The notes under the pieces are model-generated. The model saw nothing but the letters and a program-made list of their open reading frames with translations, did no database searches and had not been told where the DNA came from. Position numbers and translations under genes: made by a program. Positions 8,839 to 16,763 of a stretch of 52,658 nucleotides of DNA are shown piece by piece. Origin of the DNA: Chloroflexota bacterium (lineage in GTDB: Bacteria > Chloroflexota > UBA11872); NCBI GenBank assembly GCA_028873795.1, contig JAPPNP010000018.1, positions 1 through 52,658 of the forward strand, given 5' to 3'. How positions within the stretch are numbered: position 1 is the first letter of the stretch; the number at the start of each line of letters is the position of its first letter.

Positions 8839-10094
8839 GCGGTTTCCGACTCACGCAGCAGCCGCACGGCGGCCTCCGCGTCCAGGTCGCGCAGCAGGTC
8901 GCGAAGGTAGTCCCGGCGCTCGGCCGCGTCGCCGCCCTGGCTGGCGGCCAGCTCGGTCGGGGTGATGCCCTCAAGCGCCGCGTCGTCGGTGGCGGCGCGG
9001 GTCAGCAGCGCCAGGGTCTGACCGAGCAGGTGCGGTTGGTCGCGGTGGGCCCCGATGTCCACGGGCCGGTACAGACCGCGGTCGCGCACCTCCACGTCCA
9101 GCACGCCCAGGTCTTCGCGCAGCTGCGCGGCCAGCTCGGCGCGCTCGTCCTCGCTGGCAAGCAAGGGTGCCAGCGGCGACGAGCCGCGCAGGTCCACGCG
9201 CAGAATCCACTCTTGATCGGACGGGGAATCGCCCCGTCGCGCGTTGAACGCCGCGCTCACGGCCGCGTGCACGTGGGTCAGGTTGCGCGCCTCGTCGAGC
9301 CCTTCCGGCTCGAGCGTTTCCCAGCGCACCGGCGCCAACGGCTCGAATTCGACTTCCGGCGCGGCGCCGCGCTCCAGCGTCACCACCAGCGCGCCCTTGG
9401 CGCCCACCTCGCCGAATTGCCGGCCCTGCACATTGCCTGAATAGTGAACCGGCGGATCGGGCCGCACCTCCTGGCGCTGGTGGATGTGGCCCAGCGCCCA
9501 GTAGGCATAGCTCGGATCCAGGCTGTCGAGCGCGGCGGGAGCGTAGCGATCGTGCTGCTCGGCCAATCTGGCGCTCATCACCTGCGCATGCAAGAGACCC
9601 ACGGCCGGTTCCGGCCCCGGCGCAGGCGGAAACGTCGCGGCCAGGTCGCGGTCCTCGCGGGGCGTCTGATGCCCTGCCGCGACCACCCAGCCCACCACCT
9701 CGCCGTCGCGCTCGATGGCGATCTGCCGCGGCTGCCGCGAGGCCACCAGGTGAAAGCGCTCTTTGGGCCAGTCGATGCCCATGGCCCGGTAGTTCGCCCG
9801 CCCCGGATCGTGGTTGCCGGTGGCGTAGACCACCGTGAGCCCAGCCCTGGTGGCGCGCGTCAGCTCGTCGACCAGCACGCGCTCCGTCGCCAGCGTCAGC
9901 AAGTCGTTGTCGAAGAGGTCCCCGGCGATCAGCAGCGCGTCGACCTGGCGCTCCAGCGCCAGGTCGATCAGACGCGTGAAGGCTTCACGTCCCGCCTCGC
10001 GCAGACGTGCACGCACCGCTTCGTCGTGACGCCGATAGGGCGTGTCGAAGTGAATGTCGGCGGCGTGAACGATGCGCAGCATGGGACGAGTCAC
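8835..10094 (-). CDS. YhaO/SbcD-like DNA exonuclease (metallophosphoesterase)
   Basis: 419-residue calcineurin-like phosphoesterase with all five metal-binding motifs: HAADIHFD, GDLFDN, TGNHD, LLHAQ and LGHIHQR. This makes it the Mre11/SbcD-type nuclease of the pair. The C-terminal region (about 250-419) would form the capping and ATPase-contact domain. The GTG at 10094 follows GGAG at a short 4-base spacing; an ATG at 10082 is an alternative with no good ribosome site. ATGA-style overlap with the downstream ATPase indicates a two-gene operon and a complex of the two proteins. Confidence 0.9.
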   Translation of the reverse strand: MTRPMLRIVHAADIHFDTPYRRHDEAVRARLREAGREAFTRLIDLALERQVDALLIAGDLFDNDLLTLATERVLVDELTRATRAGLTVVYATGNHDPGRANYRAMGIDWPKERFHLVASRQPRQIAIERDGEVVGWVVAAGHQTPREDRDLAATFPPAPGPEPAVGLLHAQVMSARLAEQHDRYAPAALDSLDPSYAYWALGHIHQRQEVRPDPPVHYSGNVQGRQFGEVGAKGALVVTLERGAAPEVEFEPLAPVRWETLEPEGLDEARNLTHVHAAVSAAFNARRGDSPSDQEWILRVDLRGSSPLAPLLASEDERAELAAQLREDLGVLDVEVRDRGLYRPVDIGAHRDQPHLLGQTLALLTRAATDDAALEGITPTELAASQGGDAAERRDYLRDLLRDLDAEAAVRLLRESETA

Positions 10095-10150
10095 TCGACT
10101 CCGTTTCAGGTCGCGCCACAGGATATCCGGGCAACGCCGGGCTGCGTCCG

Positions 10151-10178
10151 CTGTAGGGGCAGCCCTCGTGGCTGCCCG
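10151..10178 (+). repeat. Dispersed repeat, family C copy 1
   Basis: 28-base element beginning CTGTAGGGGCAGCCCTCGTG, containing the inverted repeat GGGCAGCC...GGCTGCCC. Identical copies are at 10246 and 18747. An inverted, degenerate echo (GGGCGCCCCTAC) follows a short distance downstream. Confidence 0.85.
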
Positions 10179-10245
10179 GATCGACCCGAACGGGCGCCCC
10201 TACGCGGACCCGGGCATTGCAGGGCCTCGAGCCCCATTCCGTTTG

Positions 10246-10273
10246 CTGTAGGGGCAGCCCTCGTGGCTGCCCG
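10246..10273 (+). repeat. Dispersed repeat, family C copy 2
   Basis: Exact second copy of the 28-base element at 10151, 95 bases further on in the same gap. Confidence 0.85.
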
Positions 10274-10310
10274 TCGCGCCTGAGTCCCGCTAGAACTCTG
10301 CGCTGAGGCA

Positions 10311-10334
10311 GGGGCGGGTTTCAAACCCGCCCCT
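10311..10334. repeat. Palindromic repeat, family B copy 1
   Basis: Near-perfect palindrome GGGGCGGGTTTCAAACCCGC followed by CCCT. Related copies lie at 22130, 23986, 28537, 46842 and 51431. It can form a strong hairpin but has no U-tract. Confidence 0.85.
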
Positions 10335-10418
10335 GCTCGACCCGAGAGCTCAACGGTTGTCAGATTTCCGCGGAGACGGGAATCTAGTCGTCATTCGCCG
10401 ACGCACCGGAGCCACGCC

Positions 10419-12194
10419 GTGAACGCCGCCGAGGTCCTCGTCGACGCGCTCGAACGCCACGGCGTGCGCTATGTCTTCGGCATTCCCGGGCACGGCAACA
10501 CCAACATCCTGGACGCGATCCACGGCTCCGACCAGATCGACTTCATGCTCGTGCGGCACGAGCAGGCGGCGGCCCACATCGCCGACGGCTACGCCCGCGT
10601 CAGCGGCCAGGTGGGTGTGTGCTGCTCATCGGTGGGACCCGGCGCGGCCAACATGATCATGGGCATCGCCACGGCCATGTCCACCTCCAGCCCCGTGCTG
10701 GCCATCGTGGGGGCGCCGATCCAGCGCTGGTACGGGCGCGGGCAGTTGCAGGAGACCTCGCGCCCGGACACCGCGCCGGCGGACCAGGCGTTTATGCAGA
10801 TGCTGCAGCCCATCACCAAGCGCGTCTGGTCCATCGCCGACCCGCGCACGATTCCGACCGCCGTACGAAAGGCCTTCACGGCGGCGCAGGTGGGGCGACC
10901 CGGTCCGGTTGGCCTGGAGATTCCCTGGGACCTGCAAGCGTCCGAGGTCGACACGTTGCCCGAGGACCCCGACCCGTTCCCGGCGCGTGCCCGGCCGCGG
11001 GCCGATGCGGACCTCACCGACCGCGCGGCGCAAATGCTCATCGACTCGGAATTCCCCGTCATCATCGCCGGCAACGGCGCGCTGATTTCCGGCGCCGGGG
11101 AGTCCGTCACCGCACTCGCCGAAAGCCTGGGGGCGGCCATCGCCTCGTCGTTCGTCTCCAAGGGCGTGGTGCCCGAAGACCACCCGCTGGCGGTGGGCAT
11201 GGTCGGCTGGCTCGGGCATCCCGTGGCGCACGAGCTGATCCGCGAGCGCGCCGACGTGATCCTGGCCGTGGGCTACCGCTTCGCCGACGAGTCCACCAGC
11301 TGGTGGACCGAGGGCAAACCGTTCGTGCCGCAGAACCGCATCATCCAGATCGACATCGAGGCCCGCGAGATGGGCCGCGCCGGACCGATCGAGCTGGGGC
11401 TGGAAGGCGACGCGCTGGCGGTGGTCAACGACCTGCGCGAGGCCGTCGAGCGCCGGGGCGGGCGGCCATCCGCTGAGGCCGACGCCGCGCTGATCCGCCG
11501 CGCTAAGGGCGCCTACGAACTGGATCTCACCCCGCCCGACGCCACGCCCATGGAACCGCTGCGAGTGGCCGAGCAGGTGCGGCGCGCGCTGCCGGACGAC
11601 TCGATCATCTCCGTCGACACCGGCAACCACGCGCACTATTTCTCTGCGTTCTATCCGATTCGGTCCGGCGGGCGCTTCCTGAATCCGGGCGGCTGGACGC
11701 CGATGGGATGGGGTCCAACGGCCATCATCGGCGCCAAGCTGGCGCAGCCCGACAAGGCCTGCGTCGCAGTCACCGGCGACGGCGGCTTCCTCATGGTCAA
11801 CCAGGAGGTGTCCACGGCGGTCGAGTGGGGCCTGCCGGTGGTCTGGCTGGTGTTCAACAACTCGTCGCTGGCCGCCATTCGCGACGGGCAGATGGCCGAC
11901 TTCGGCGGCCGCGTCATCGGCACCGAGTACACGGTCGAGGTGGACTACGCGGAACTGGGGCGCGCCCTGGGCGGCGAGGGCGTGCGCGTGACCCAGCACG
12001 ACGAAGTCGAGGACGCCATTCGCTGGGCGCTGGATTGCGGTCGGCCCTGCGTGGTGGACCTGGTGGTGGCCGCGGACGCCGTGCGACCGCCCATCGCCGG
12101 CGCGTGGTACGAGCCCGGCCGCTCCGAGCCAGCCCCCATGCCGCGCGGCTCCGAGGTGCGATACTCGGCGCCCCAAGCGGATGGGTCTGCCTGA
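10419..12194 (+). CDS. Thiamine-pyrophosphate enzyme, acetolactate synthase-like
   Basis: 591-residue ThDP-dependent decarboxylase/ligase with the three usual domains: PYR (1-170), central Rossmann-like (about 195-330) and PP (about 370-560). The cofactor-activating glutamate is present (Glu48 in VRHEQAAAHIADGYAR). The ThDP/Mg motif runs from GDGGF to the NN pair in LVFNNSS. Glyoxylate carboligase replaces this Glu by Val, so that assignment is unlikely despite the isomerase next door. The GTG start has GGAG seven bases upstream. Its TGA overlaps the next gene's ATG (TGATG), so the two are coupled. Substrate unknown; a 2-keto acid is expected. Confidence 0.88.
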   Translation: MNAAEVLVDALERHGVRYVFGIPGHGNTNILDAIHGSDQIDFMLVRHEQAAAHIADGYARVSGQVGVCCSSVGPGAANMIMGIATAMSTSSPVLAIVGAPIQRWYGRGQLQETSRPDTAPADQAFMQMLQPITKRVWSIADPRTIPTAVRKAFTAAQVGRPGPVGLEIPWDLQASEVDTLPEDPDPFPARARPRADADLTDRAAQMLIDSEFPVIIAGNGALISGAGESVTALAESLGAAIASSFVSKGVVPEDHPLAVGMVGWLGHPVAHELIRERADVILAVGYRFADESTSWWTEGKPFVPQNRIIQIDIEAREMGRAGPIELGLEGDALAVVNDLREAVERRGGRPSAEADAALIRRAKGAYELDLTPPDATPMEPLRVAEQVRRALPDDSIISVDTGNHAHYFSAFYPIRSGGRFLNPGGWTPMGWGPTAIIGAKLAQPDKACVAVTGDGGFLMVNQEVSTAVEWGLPVVWLVFNNSSLAAIRDGQMADFGGRVIGTEYTVEVDYAELGRALGGEGVRVTQHDEVEDAIRWALDCGRPCVVDLVVAADAVRPPIAGAWYEPGRSEPAPMPRGSEVRYSAPQADGSA

Positions 12195-13039
12195 TGCGGC
12201 GATTCAAGTACGCCTACAGCGCCCTGGTCTACTACGGCGAGGACATCGGCACGTCCATCGACCGCGTGGCGCGGTTCGGCTACGACGGCATCGAGCTATT
12301 GGGCCAGCCCGAGACCTACGACGCGCCTGCCGTGCGGCGGCGAGTGGCCGACGCGGGCATTTCCGTCAGCTCGATCAGTTCGGTGATCAGCGCCGACCGC
12401 GACTTCGCCCACCCCGACCCGGAGATCCGCGCCAACGCGCTGGCCTACCTAAACTCGCTGACCGATCTGGCGGTCGACGTAGGCGCGCCGGTGATCGTGG
12501 GACGCCCCAGCGCCTCGATGAAGCTGCTGCCGCTGGCCGACCCCGACGACGAGTGGCGCTGGGCGGTGGACGGTCTGCGAGCCGCCGGCGAGTACGCCGC
12601 CGAGCGCGGAGTGAGCGTGGTGCTGGAGTGCTGGACGCGATTCGAGACCTACTTCCTCAACCGCCTGGAGCAAGCCGTGGAGCTTTGGGAGGCCATCGGC
12701 CTGACCAACGGCGGCGTCATGGGCGACACGTTCCACATGAACATCGAGGAAGCGTCCCTGGGCGACGCGATTCGACACGCCGGCAAACATCTGGCGCACA
12801 TGCACCTGGCTGACTCCAACCGCCTGCCGCCCGGGTACGGCCACACCGATTTCCGCGAGGTGCTGCGGGCGCTCGACCAGGCGGACTACACCGGCTGGCT
12901 GGCGTTCGAGCTGCTCCCCGACACCGCCGACCCCTTCACCGTCTTCCGCGCCGGCGGCCACGCCGACTTCTTCGACAAATACACGCGCGACGCCATCACC
13001 CACATGCGTCGGCTCGAAGACGAGCTAGGCGCCCCCTGA
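12194..13039 (+). CDS. Sugar phosphate isomerase/epimerase (TIM barrel, AP-endonuclease 2 superfamily)
   Basis: 281-residue xylose-isomerase-like TIM-barrel protein. Typical motifs are FGYDGIELLGQP, a metal ligand Glu in VVLECWTRFE, GVMGDTFHMNIEE and LAHMHLADSNRLPPGYGH. Members include hydroxypyruvate isomerase, inosose dehydratase and tagatose 3-epimerase; the exact activity is not readable. It starts at the ATG overlapping the TPP enzyme stop. Its last codons (13010-13033) are repeated exactly at 13806-13829, beyond the inserted toxin-antitoxin pair. Read in frame, the distal copy would end ELGAGD rather than ELGAP, so the native 3' end was probably displaced by the insertion. Confidence 0.88.
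   Translation: MRRFKYAYSALVYYGEDIGTSIDRVARFGYDGIELLGQPETYDAPAVRRRVADAGISVSSISSVISADRDFAHPDPEIRANALAYLNSLTDLAVDVGAPVIVGRPSASMKLLPLADPDDEWRWAVDGLRAAGEYAAERGVSVVLECWTRFETYFLNRLEQAVELWEAIGLTNGGVMGDTFHMNIEEASLGDAIRHAGKHLAHMHLADSNRLPPGYGHTDFREVLRALDQADYTGWLAFELLPDTADPFTVFRAGGHADFFDKYTRDAITHMRRLEDELGAP
13010..13033 (+). repeat. 24-base direct repeat, left copy (isomerase 3' end)
   Basis: The 24 bases starting CGGCTCGAAGACGAGCTAGG are identical to 13806-13829. The left copy is inside the isomerase gene, encoding RLEDELGA. The two copies flank the toxin-antitoxin insertion. Confidence 0.9.
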
Positions 13040-13119
13040 GCACCGGGCGCCCCGGCTGCGTGGGGTCCGGGCGGCGCGGTATTGTTTAGCGACAGTGAGC
13101 CTAAGGAAGGTTTGGGAGG

Positions 13120-13380
13120 ATGCCGCAGCAGCTTGAGGCGACGACCGATATCGCCGTTGGCGATGTGCGCGCCTTGCGCCGCAACCTTCGCCGCCGCATT
13201 TCGGTCTTTGAGCGACGCTACGAAATGACGACGGACACCATGCGGGTGTGCGTGCGCGCTGGAACCTTTCCGGAGACGGCAGAGATTTCACAATGGCTCC
13301 TCGCCGACGCGACACTGACGCACCTGGAGGAATCAGGCGCGAAAAGCACAGCTGGCTCGCGCTCGAACGCTACCTCGTAA
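13120..13380 (+). CDS. Putative antitoxin of a TumE-like pair
   Basis: 86 residues. A helical core DVRALRRNLRRRISVFERRY is followed by EMTTDTMRVCVRAGTFPETA and EISQWLLADATLTHLEE. This resembles the small helical partners often found before DUF6516/TumE-type toxins (a long helix, then an FE.RYGMT-like turn). AAGGAAGG lies nine bases before the ATG. The coding end overlaps the next gene by about 88 bases in another frame, which is unusual and may mean a recent extension of this C-terminus. It lies inside the segment bracketed by 24-base direct repeats. Confidence 0.6.
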   Translation: MPQQLEATTDIAVGDVRALRRNLRRRISVFERRYEMTTDTMRVCVRAGTFPETAEISQWLLADATLTHLEESGAKSTAGSRSNATS

Positions 13381-13784
13381 TCCACCGGGAAAAGCTGGCA
13401 GCGCGCCCGTTCGTCATCACCGACGGGACCGAGTTTGTGCGGTATGTTGCTGAGGGCGCTGAATTCGTGCGTTGCGTTGGCGTCATCACCTGCAAGCGGG
13501 CAGTGCGAATCGCGGTTACCAAGCTGATGGCGACTCGCGTGTCACGGGCGAAACTCGAGGTACGGTCGATCCACTTCAATTATCACGTCACGCAGCGGCT
13601 CGACGGTCGAACCCGGAATCTCCTGCGCTACGACAACTCGCACGTGGACACCCCCGAGGAGTATCACCGCCACGTCTATGACACAACGTCCGGCGAGCAG
13701 ACCCGCACGATCCTGACGCGGGAGCAATTTCCGGATCTTGCCGAAGTGATTGATGAGGCCGACAGACTCTCAAGCCGATCGTGA
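13293..13784 (+). CDS. Putative toxin, DUF6516/TumE-like or DUF7718-like
   Basis: 163 residues if started at the first good ATG; the start is uncertain. The C-terminal half carries the recognisable block RNLLRYDNSHVDTPEEYHRH, then VYD, then EQFPDLAEVIDEADRL. That arrangement (RYDN...H...HRH) is seen in TumE/DUF6516-like and related toxins paired with short helical antitoxins. N-terminal KHSWLALERYLVIHREKL fits the same group. Codon use is less GC-biased than in the neighbours. The function as a toxin is inferred from pairing and motifs. Confidence 0.55.
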   Translation: MAPRRRDTDAPGGIRREKHSWLALERYLVIHREKLAARPFVITDGTEFVRYVAEGAEFVRCVGVITCKRAVRIAVTKLMATRVSRAKLEVRSIHFNYHVTQRLDGRTRNLLRYDNSHVDTPEEYHRHVYDTTSGEQTRTILTREQFPDLAEVIDEADRLSSRS

Positions 13785-13805
13785 ACGTCCTCGCCGTGCA
13801 GGCGC

Positions 13806-13829
13806 CGGCTCGAAGACGAGCTAGGCGCC
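13806..13829 (+). repeat. 24-base direct repeat, right copy
   Basis: Exact copy of 13010-13033. In the isomerase frame it continues to GGCGACTGA, giving an end of RLEDELGAGD. The AAC(3)-like gene starts 16 bases after this copy. The ancestral order was therefore probably isomerase directly followed by the acetyltransferase. Confidence 0.9.
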
Positions 13830-13845
13830 GGCGACTGAACCCGGC

Positions 13846-14742
13846 GTGAGCGCGACTTCCGGCCGGGCAATCCGCACCGGCCCGGAATTGACGGCCGACC
13901 TCGAGCGCTTGGGCCTGCCACGGGGCGGTCTGGTGATGTTTCACAGCTCGTTGCGCAGCATCGGAGCGGTTGATGGCGGGGCCTCCACGGTGGTCGACGC
14001 GCTGCTGGCGGCGGTCGGGCCCGCCGGAACGCTGGTCGCGCCCACCTTCACCGGGCAATACCACGACCCGGGCTTTGTCTTCGATCCGGCGGAGACGCCG
14101 GTCACCACCGGCGCCATTCCCAATCACTTATTCCGCCGACCGGAGGCGCGCCGCACGGTCCACATCGTGCAGACTGTGGCCGCCATCGGGCCGCTGCGGG
14201 ACACCATTATCGACGCCGGCGGTGATGACGGCTGGGACGCGCAGCCGTCCATGCGGGCGATATTCGATCTCGACGGGTGGTTCCTGCTGCTGGGCGTGCC
14301 CTATCAGAACCTCACCGCCGGTCACTTCATGGAACAGGAGATTGGGTCTCACCGCCGCCCGCGCGCCGTGGAAGGACTTCAGCGCCTGTCAGACGGTCGT
14401 GTGGTTCCCCTGCGCAGCGAGGCGTGGGGACCGGACCCGAGCTTCCCCGGCATGCCCGAGCGAAGCTACGACTTCAACCGCCTGGGCGAGGGCCTGGAGC
14501 AGCGCGGGCTGGTCAAGCGAGGCGCGGTGGGCAACGCCGTCGCCCGACTCTTCCGCGCCCGCGATCTCGAGCGCACCGTGCGAGAGATGTTCGCCGCCGA
14601 CCCGGAGCTGTTCTTCATTTCCGACGGCCAGGTGACGCCGCTCCAATACGGCGTGACCTGGGCCATTCCCGAAGGCCGCCACGCCGGCGCCGAGCTGTGC
14701 GTGGTCGATCCGGCGGGGGTGTATCGAGGGCGCGCCGAATAG
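13846..14742 (+). CDS. AAC(3)-family N-acetyltransferase-like protein
   Basis: 298 residues, related to the aminoglycoside 3-N-acetyltransferase/YokD/FrbF superfamily that uses acetyl-CoA. Family landmarks are VMFHSSLRSIGAVDGGASTV, VAPTFTGQYHDPG, TTGAIPNHLFRRPEARRTVH, LLLGVPYQNLT and MEQEIG. The usual R..HP motif reads RRTVHI, so activity on a true aminoglycoside is doubtful. Chromosomal members often act on sugar or peptide amines. The GTG start lies just beyond the right direct repeat; the gene was probably coupled to the isomerase before the toxin-antitoxin insertion. Confidence 0.82.
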   Translation: MSATSGRAIRTGPELTADLERLGLPRGGLVMFHSSLRSIGAVDGGASTVVDALLAAVGPAGTLVAPTFTGQYHDPGFVFDPAETPVTTGAIPNHLFRRPEARRTVHIVQTVAAIGPLRDTIIDAGGDDGWDAQPSMRAIFDLDGWFLLLGVPYQNLTAGHFMEQEIGSHRRPRAVEGLQRLSDGRVVPLRSEAWGPDPSFPGMPERSYDFNRLGEGLEQRGLVKRGAVGNAVARLFRARDLERTVREMFAADPELFFISDGQVTPLQYGVTWAIPEGRHAGAELCVVDPAGVYRGRAE

Positions 14743-14835
14743 AGATTTGTGTGGGCGCTGCCTGCGTGCTCCCTGGATTCCTTGCCTGCGTCTTTCAGAT
14801 CTCATTCTGAACGCCGTGAGGAACCCACGGACGTT

Positions 14836-14881
14836 GTGCCTTCTCCCTGCTCCTTAGATTTCTCGCTCCGCTCGAAATGAC
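14836..14881 (-). repeat. Dispersed repeat, family D copy 1
   Basis: Read on the minus strand: GTCATTTCGAGCGGAGCGAG followed by AAATCTAAGGAGCAGGGAGAAGG in two parts. Related copies are at 16764, 24075, 48199 and 52533. Confidence 0.8.
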
Positions 14882-14898
14882 AACCCTGGGGACATCTC

Positions 14899-14929
14899 CG
14901 GTGGCCCGCGCTGTGTGCAGCGTGGGGCC
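14899..14929. repeat. Dispersed repeat, family F copy 1
   Basis: Hairpin element with the core GGTGGCCCGCGCTG..CAGCG. Related copies are at 14938, 47153 and 48347. Confidence 0.7.
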
Positions 14930-14937
14930 GGCCGTGA

Positions 14938-14976
14938 GTGAATCTCCCATGCTGCGCGCAGCATGGGCCACCGGGC
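14938..14976. repeat. Dispersed repeat, family F copy 2
   Basis: Contains the palindrome CCCATGCTGCGCGCAGCATG followed by GGCCACCGGG. The whole 39 bases closely match 48347-48383, including the GTGAATC lead-in. Confidence 0.8.
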
Positions 14977-14982
14977 CCGTCC

Positions 14983-15009
14983 GTCATTCCGGCGGAAGCC
15001 GGAATCCAG
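14983..15009 (+). repeat. Palindromic repeat, family A copy
   Basis: 27-base element GTCATTCCGGCGGAAGCCGG then AATCCAG, with the hairpin ATTCCGGC-GGAA-GCCGGAAT. Identical at 24158 and 51367. Confidence 0.9.
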
Positions 15010-15169
15010 ATCCGAGCTGCCCGTGTTTCCAAGCCCACACCGGTATCCGTACACCTTGGATTCCTCGCAACGCGCGGGATAGCAGAACGGTCGCCGAGTG
15101 CTTGTCTCGCCGAGCGCATCCCTCCGCCCGCCTACAATGCGTCTCCCGGTACCGATGGGGAATGACCTG

Positions 15170-16249
15170 ATGCCAACGCTCTGGGGACGTGACTACACCC
15201 GCGCGGAGTTGATGGCGCGCGTTGGCGACCTCTCCCAGGTCGGCGGCGTTCGCGAATATCGCCTCGACGGCGGCTCAGGTGACGGCGTGGAGGCGGTCGA
15301 TTTCGACACCGGGTCGGGCCTGCGATTCACCGTGCTTCCCGGTCGTGCCCTGGACATCTCGAGCGCTTCGTACCGCGGCATCCCCCTGGCCTTCCGCACG
15401 CCGACGGGCGACGTGCAGGGCGCCCGCTACGAGCCCGGCGGCCAGGGCTGGATTCGCACCACGGTGCTCGGCCTTCTGGTGACGGGCGGTCTCACCAACG
15501 TGGGCGACCCCGTCGGCGACGATGACGAGGCTGGCGAGGAAGGCCTGCACGGACGGCTGTCCAACCTCGGCGCGACCAACGTCTGGGCCGACGGCGCCTG
15601 GGACGGCGACGAGTACCGCATGTGGGTCCAAGGGCGCGTGCGCCAGGCGATTCTCTACGGCGAAAACCTCGAGCTGGTGCGCCGCATCGAAACCTCACTG
15701 GGCTCCAGCGCCATCGAGATCCACGACACGGTGACCAATCACGGCCACCGCACCCAGCACATGATGATCCTCTATCACATGAATCCGGGACACCCGCTGC
15801 TCGACGAGGGGACTCGATTCCACGTGCGCAGCCAATCGCGCCGGTTCCACGACATCTATACCGGGGCCAGCCCCGAGGGATGGGAGGTCTACGAAGGCCC
15901 CTCCGTCGACTGGCAGGTGCAGGTGTTGATTCACGACGTGGAGGCCGAGGCCGACGGCACGGTCCACGCGGCGCTGGTCAATCGCGGGCTGGGCAACGGG
16001 CTGGGGCTGGGCTTCACCTGGAACAAGAACCAGCTGCCGTATCTGAACCACTGGCGAAACACCACGCCGGGGGACTACGTGACCGGCATCGAGCCTGGCA
16101 ATGCGACCGTGCTCGGCCGCGCGCGCAACCGCGCCGACGGCACCCTGCACTCTCTCGAGCCCGGCGAGACGGCGTCGTTCGACGTGCGCATCCAGGTGCT
16201 CGACGGTGCGGACGCCATTGACGACTTTCTCGCGCGCGTCGGGGCGTAG
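15170..16249 (+). CDS. DUF4432-family protein (aldose 1-epimerase-like fold)
   Basis: 359 residues of the DUF4432 family, which has the galactose-mutarotase beta-sandwich. Landmarks are FTVLPGRALDISSASYRGIP, GLLVTGGLTNVGDP, EEGLHGRLSNLGA, IEIHDTVTNHGHRTQHMMI with LYHMNPGHPL, and GIEPGNATVLGRA. Conserved His and Glu residues probably bind a sugar in the mutarotase-like cleft. The exact reaction for DUF4432 proteins is not established. The ATG at 15170 is chosen because GGGG lies nine bases before it; an ATG at 15155 is possible. It sits with other sugar genes. Confidence 0.88.
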   Translation: MPTLWGRDYTRAELMARVGDLSQVGGVREYRLDGGSGDGVEAVDFDTGSGLRFTVLPGRALDISSASYRGIPLAFRTPTGDVQGARYEPGGQGWIRTTVLGLLVTGGLTNVGDPVGDDDEAGEEGLHGRLSNLGATNVWADGAWDGDEYRMWVQGRVRQAILYGENLELVRRIETSLGSSAIEIHDTVTNHGHRTQHMMILYHMNPGHPLLDEGTRFHVRSQSRRFHDIYTGASPEGWEVYEGPSVDWQVQVLIHDVEAEADGTVHAALVNRGLGNGLGLGFTWNKNQLPYLNHWRNTTPGDYVTGIEPGNATVLGRARNRADGTLHSLEPGETASFDVRIQVLDGADAIDDFLARVGA

Positions 16250-16265
16250 TCGGCTACGCGGTCCG

Positions 16266-16700
16266 ATGCCCCGCGAAAGCCGGGACGCGCCCGATGCGCC
16301 GCCCGCCCACCGCGAGACCCTGCGCGTGCGCTATTCGGACACCGACGCGCAGGGCATCGCGCACCATTCGAGCTACCTCCTCTGGCTCGAGGAGGCTCGG
16401 CTGGGATGGTTGCGGGCGATCGACCTGGGCTACGCCGACCTCACCGCCGGCGGCATGTTCCTGTCGTTAGTCGAGTGCAGCTGCCGCTATGTCTCCCCAG
16501 CCGTTGGCGAGGATGTGGTGACCGTGGGTGTGTGGGTGGACGAGGTTTCGCGGCTGCGCGTGCGGCTGCGCTACGAGATCCGGCGGGACGACACGCTGCT
16601 CGCCACGGCCACCACGCAAAATGCCTTCGTCGACGGGGATGGACGTCCGCGGCGGCTACCGGCCGATCACCCCGCGTGGTTCAAGCTGCGGGAGCTGTGA
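16266..16700 (+). CDS. Acyl-CoA thioesterase, YbgC/4-hydroxybenzoyl-CoA type
   Basis: 144-residue single hot-dog domain. The signature RVRYSDTDAQGIAHHSSYLL contains the catalytic Asp of the YbgC/4HBT group, followed by WLEEAR. FVDGDGRPRRLP is the usual C-terminal strand. It hydrolyses acyl-CoA thioesters in the cytosol; chain specificity is unknown. It starts 16 bases after the DUF4432 stop and may be co-transcribed. About 20 residues precede the domain, so translation may begin later. Confidence 0.9.
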   Translation: MPRESRDAPDAPPAHRETLRVRYSDTDAQGIAHHSSYLLWLEEARLGWLRAIDLGYADLTAGGMFLSLVECSCRYVSPAVGEDVVTVGVWVDEVSRLRVRLRYEIRRDDTLLATATTQNAFVDGDGRPRRLPADHPAWFKLREL

Positions 16701-16763
16701 GGGGCTGATCGCGACCTGTCAGTCCGAGCGGCAGCCATCGGTCATTCCGCGCGGCAGCCACCT

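Larger units (their letters stand above)
10095..10418. other. Repeat-rich divergent intergenic region
   Basis: 324 bases between the nuclease start (minus) and the TPP enzyme start (plus). No gene is seen. It holds two family C repeats (10151-10178, 10246-10273) and one family B palindrome (10311-10334). Both promoters must lie here but none is convincing by eye. Confidence 0.7.
14743..15169. other. Repeat-filled intergenic region
   Basis: 427 bases with no credible gene. It is packed with dispersed elements: family D (14836-14881, minus), two family F hairpins (14899-14929 and 14938-14976) and one family A palindrome (14983-15009). Confidence 0.8.

Noticed and set aside
10151-10334. Clustered repeats as a small CRISPR array
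   Set aside because: Spacing between copies is irregular, only two copies are direct repeats, the elements are dispersed through the window, and no cas gene is present.
10419-12194. Glyoxylate carboligase
   Set aside because: The cofactor-activating Glu is present at residue 48, whereas glyoxylate carboligase has Val there.
13248-13380. Frameshift in a single gene joining the two toxin-antitoxin reading frames
   Set aside because: Each part matches a separate partner type and each has its own start. Overlap explains it better, though the long overlap is unusual.
13846-14742. A clinical-type aminoglycoside resistance gene
   Set aside because: It belongs to the AAC(3)/YokD superfamily but sits in a sugar-metabolism operon, and the usual R..HP motif is altered. 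Resistance cannot be claimed.
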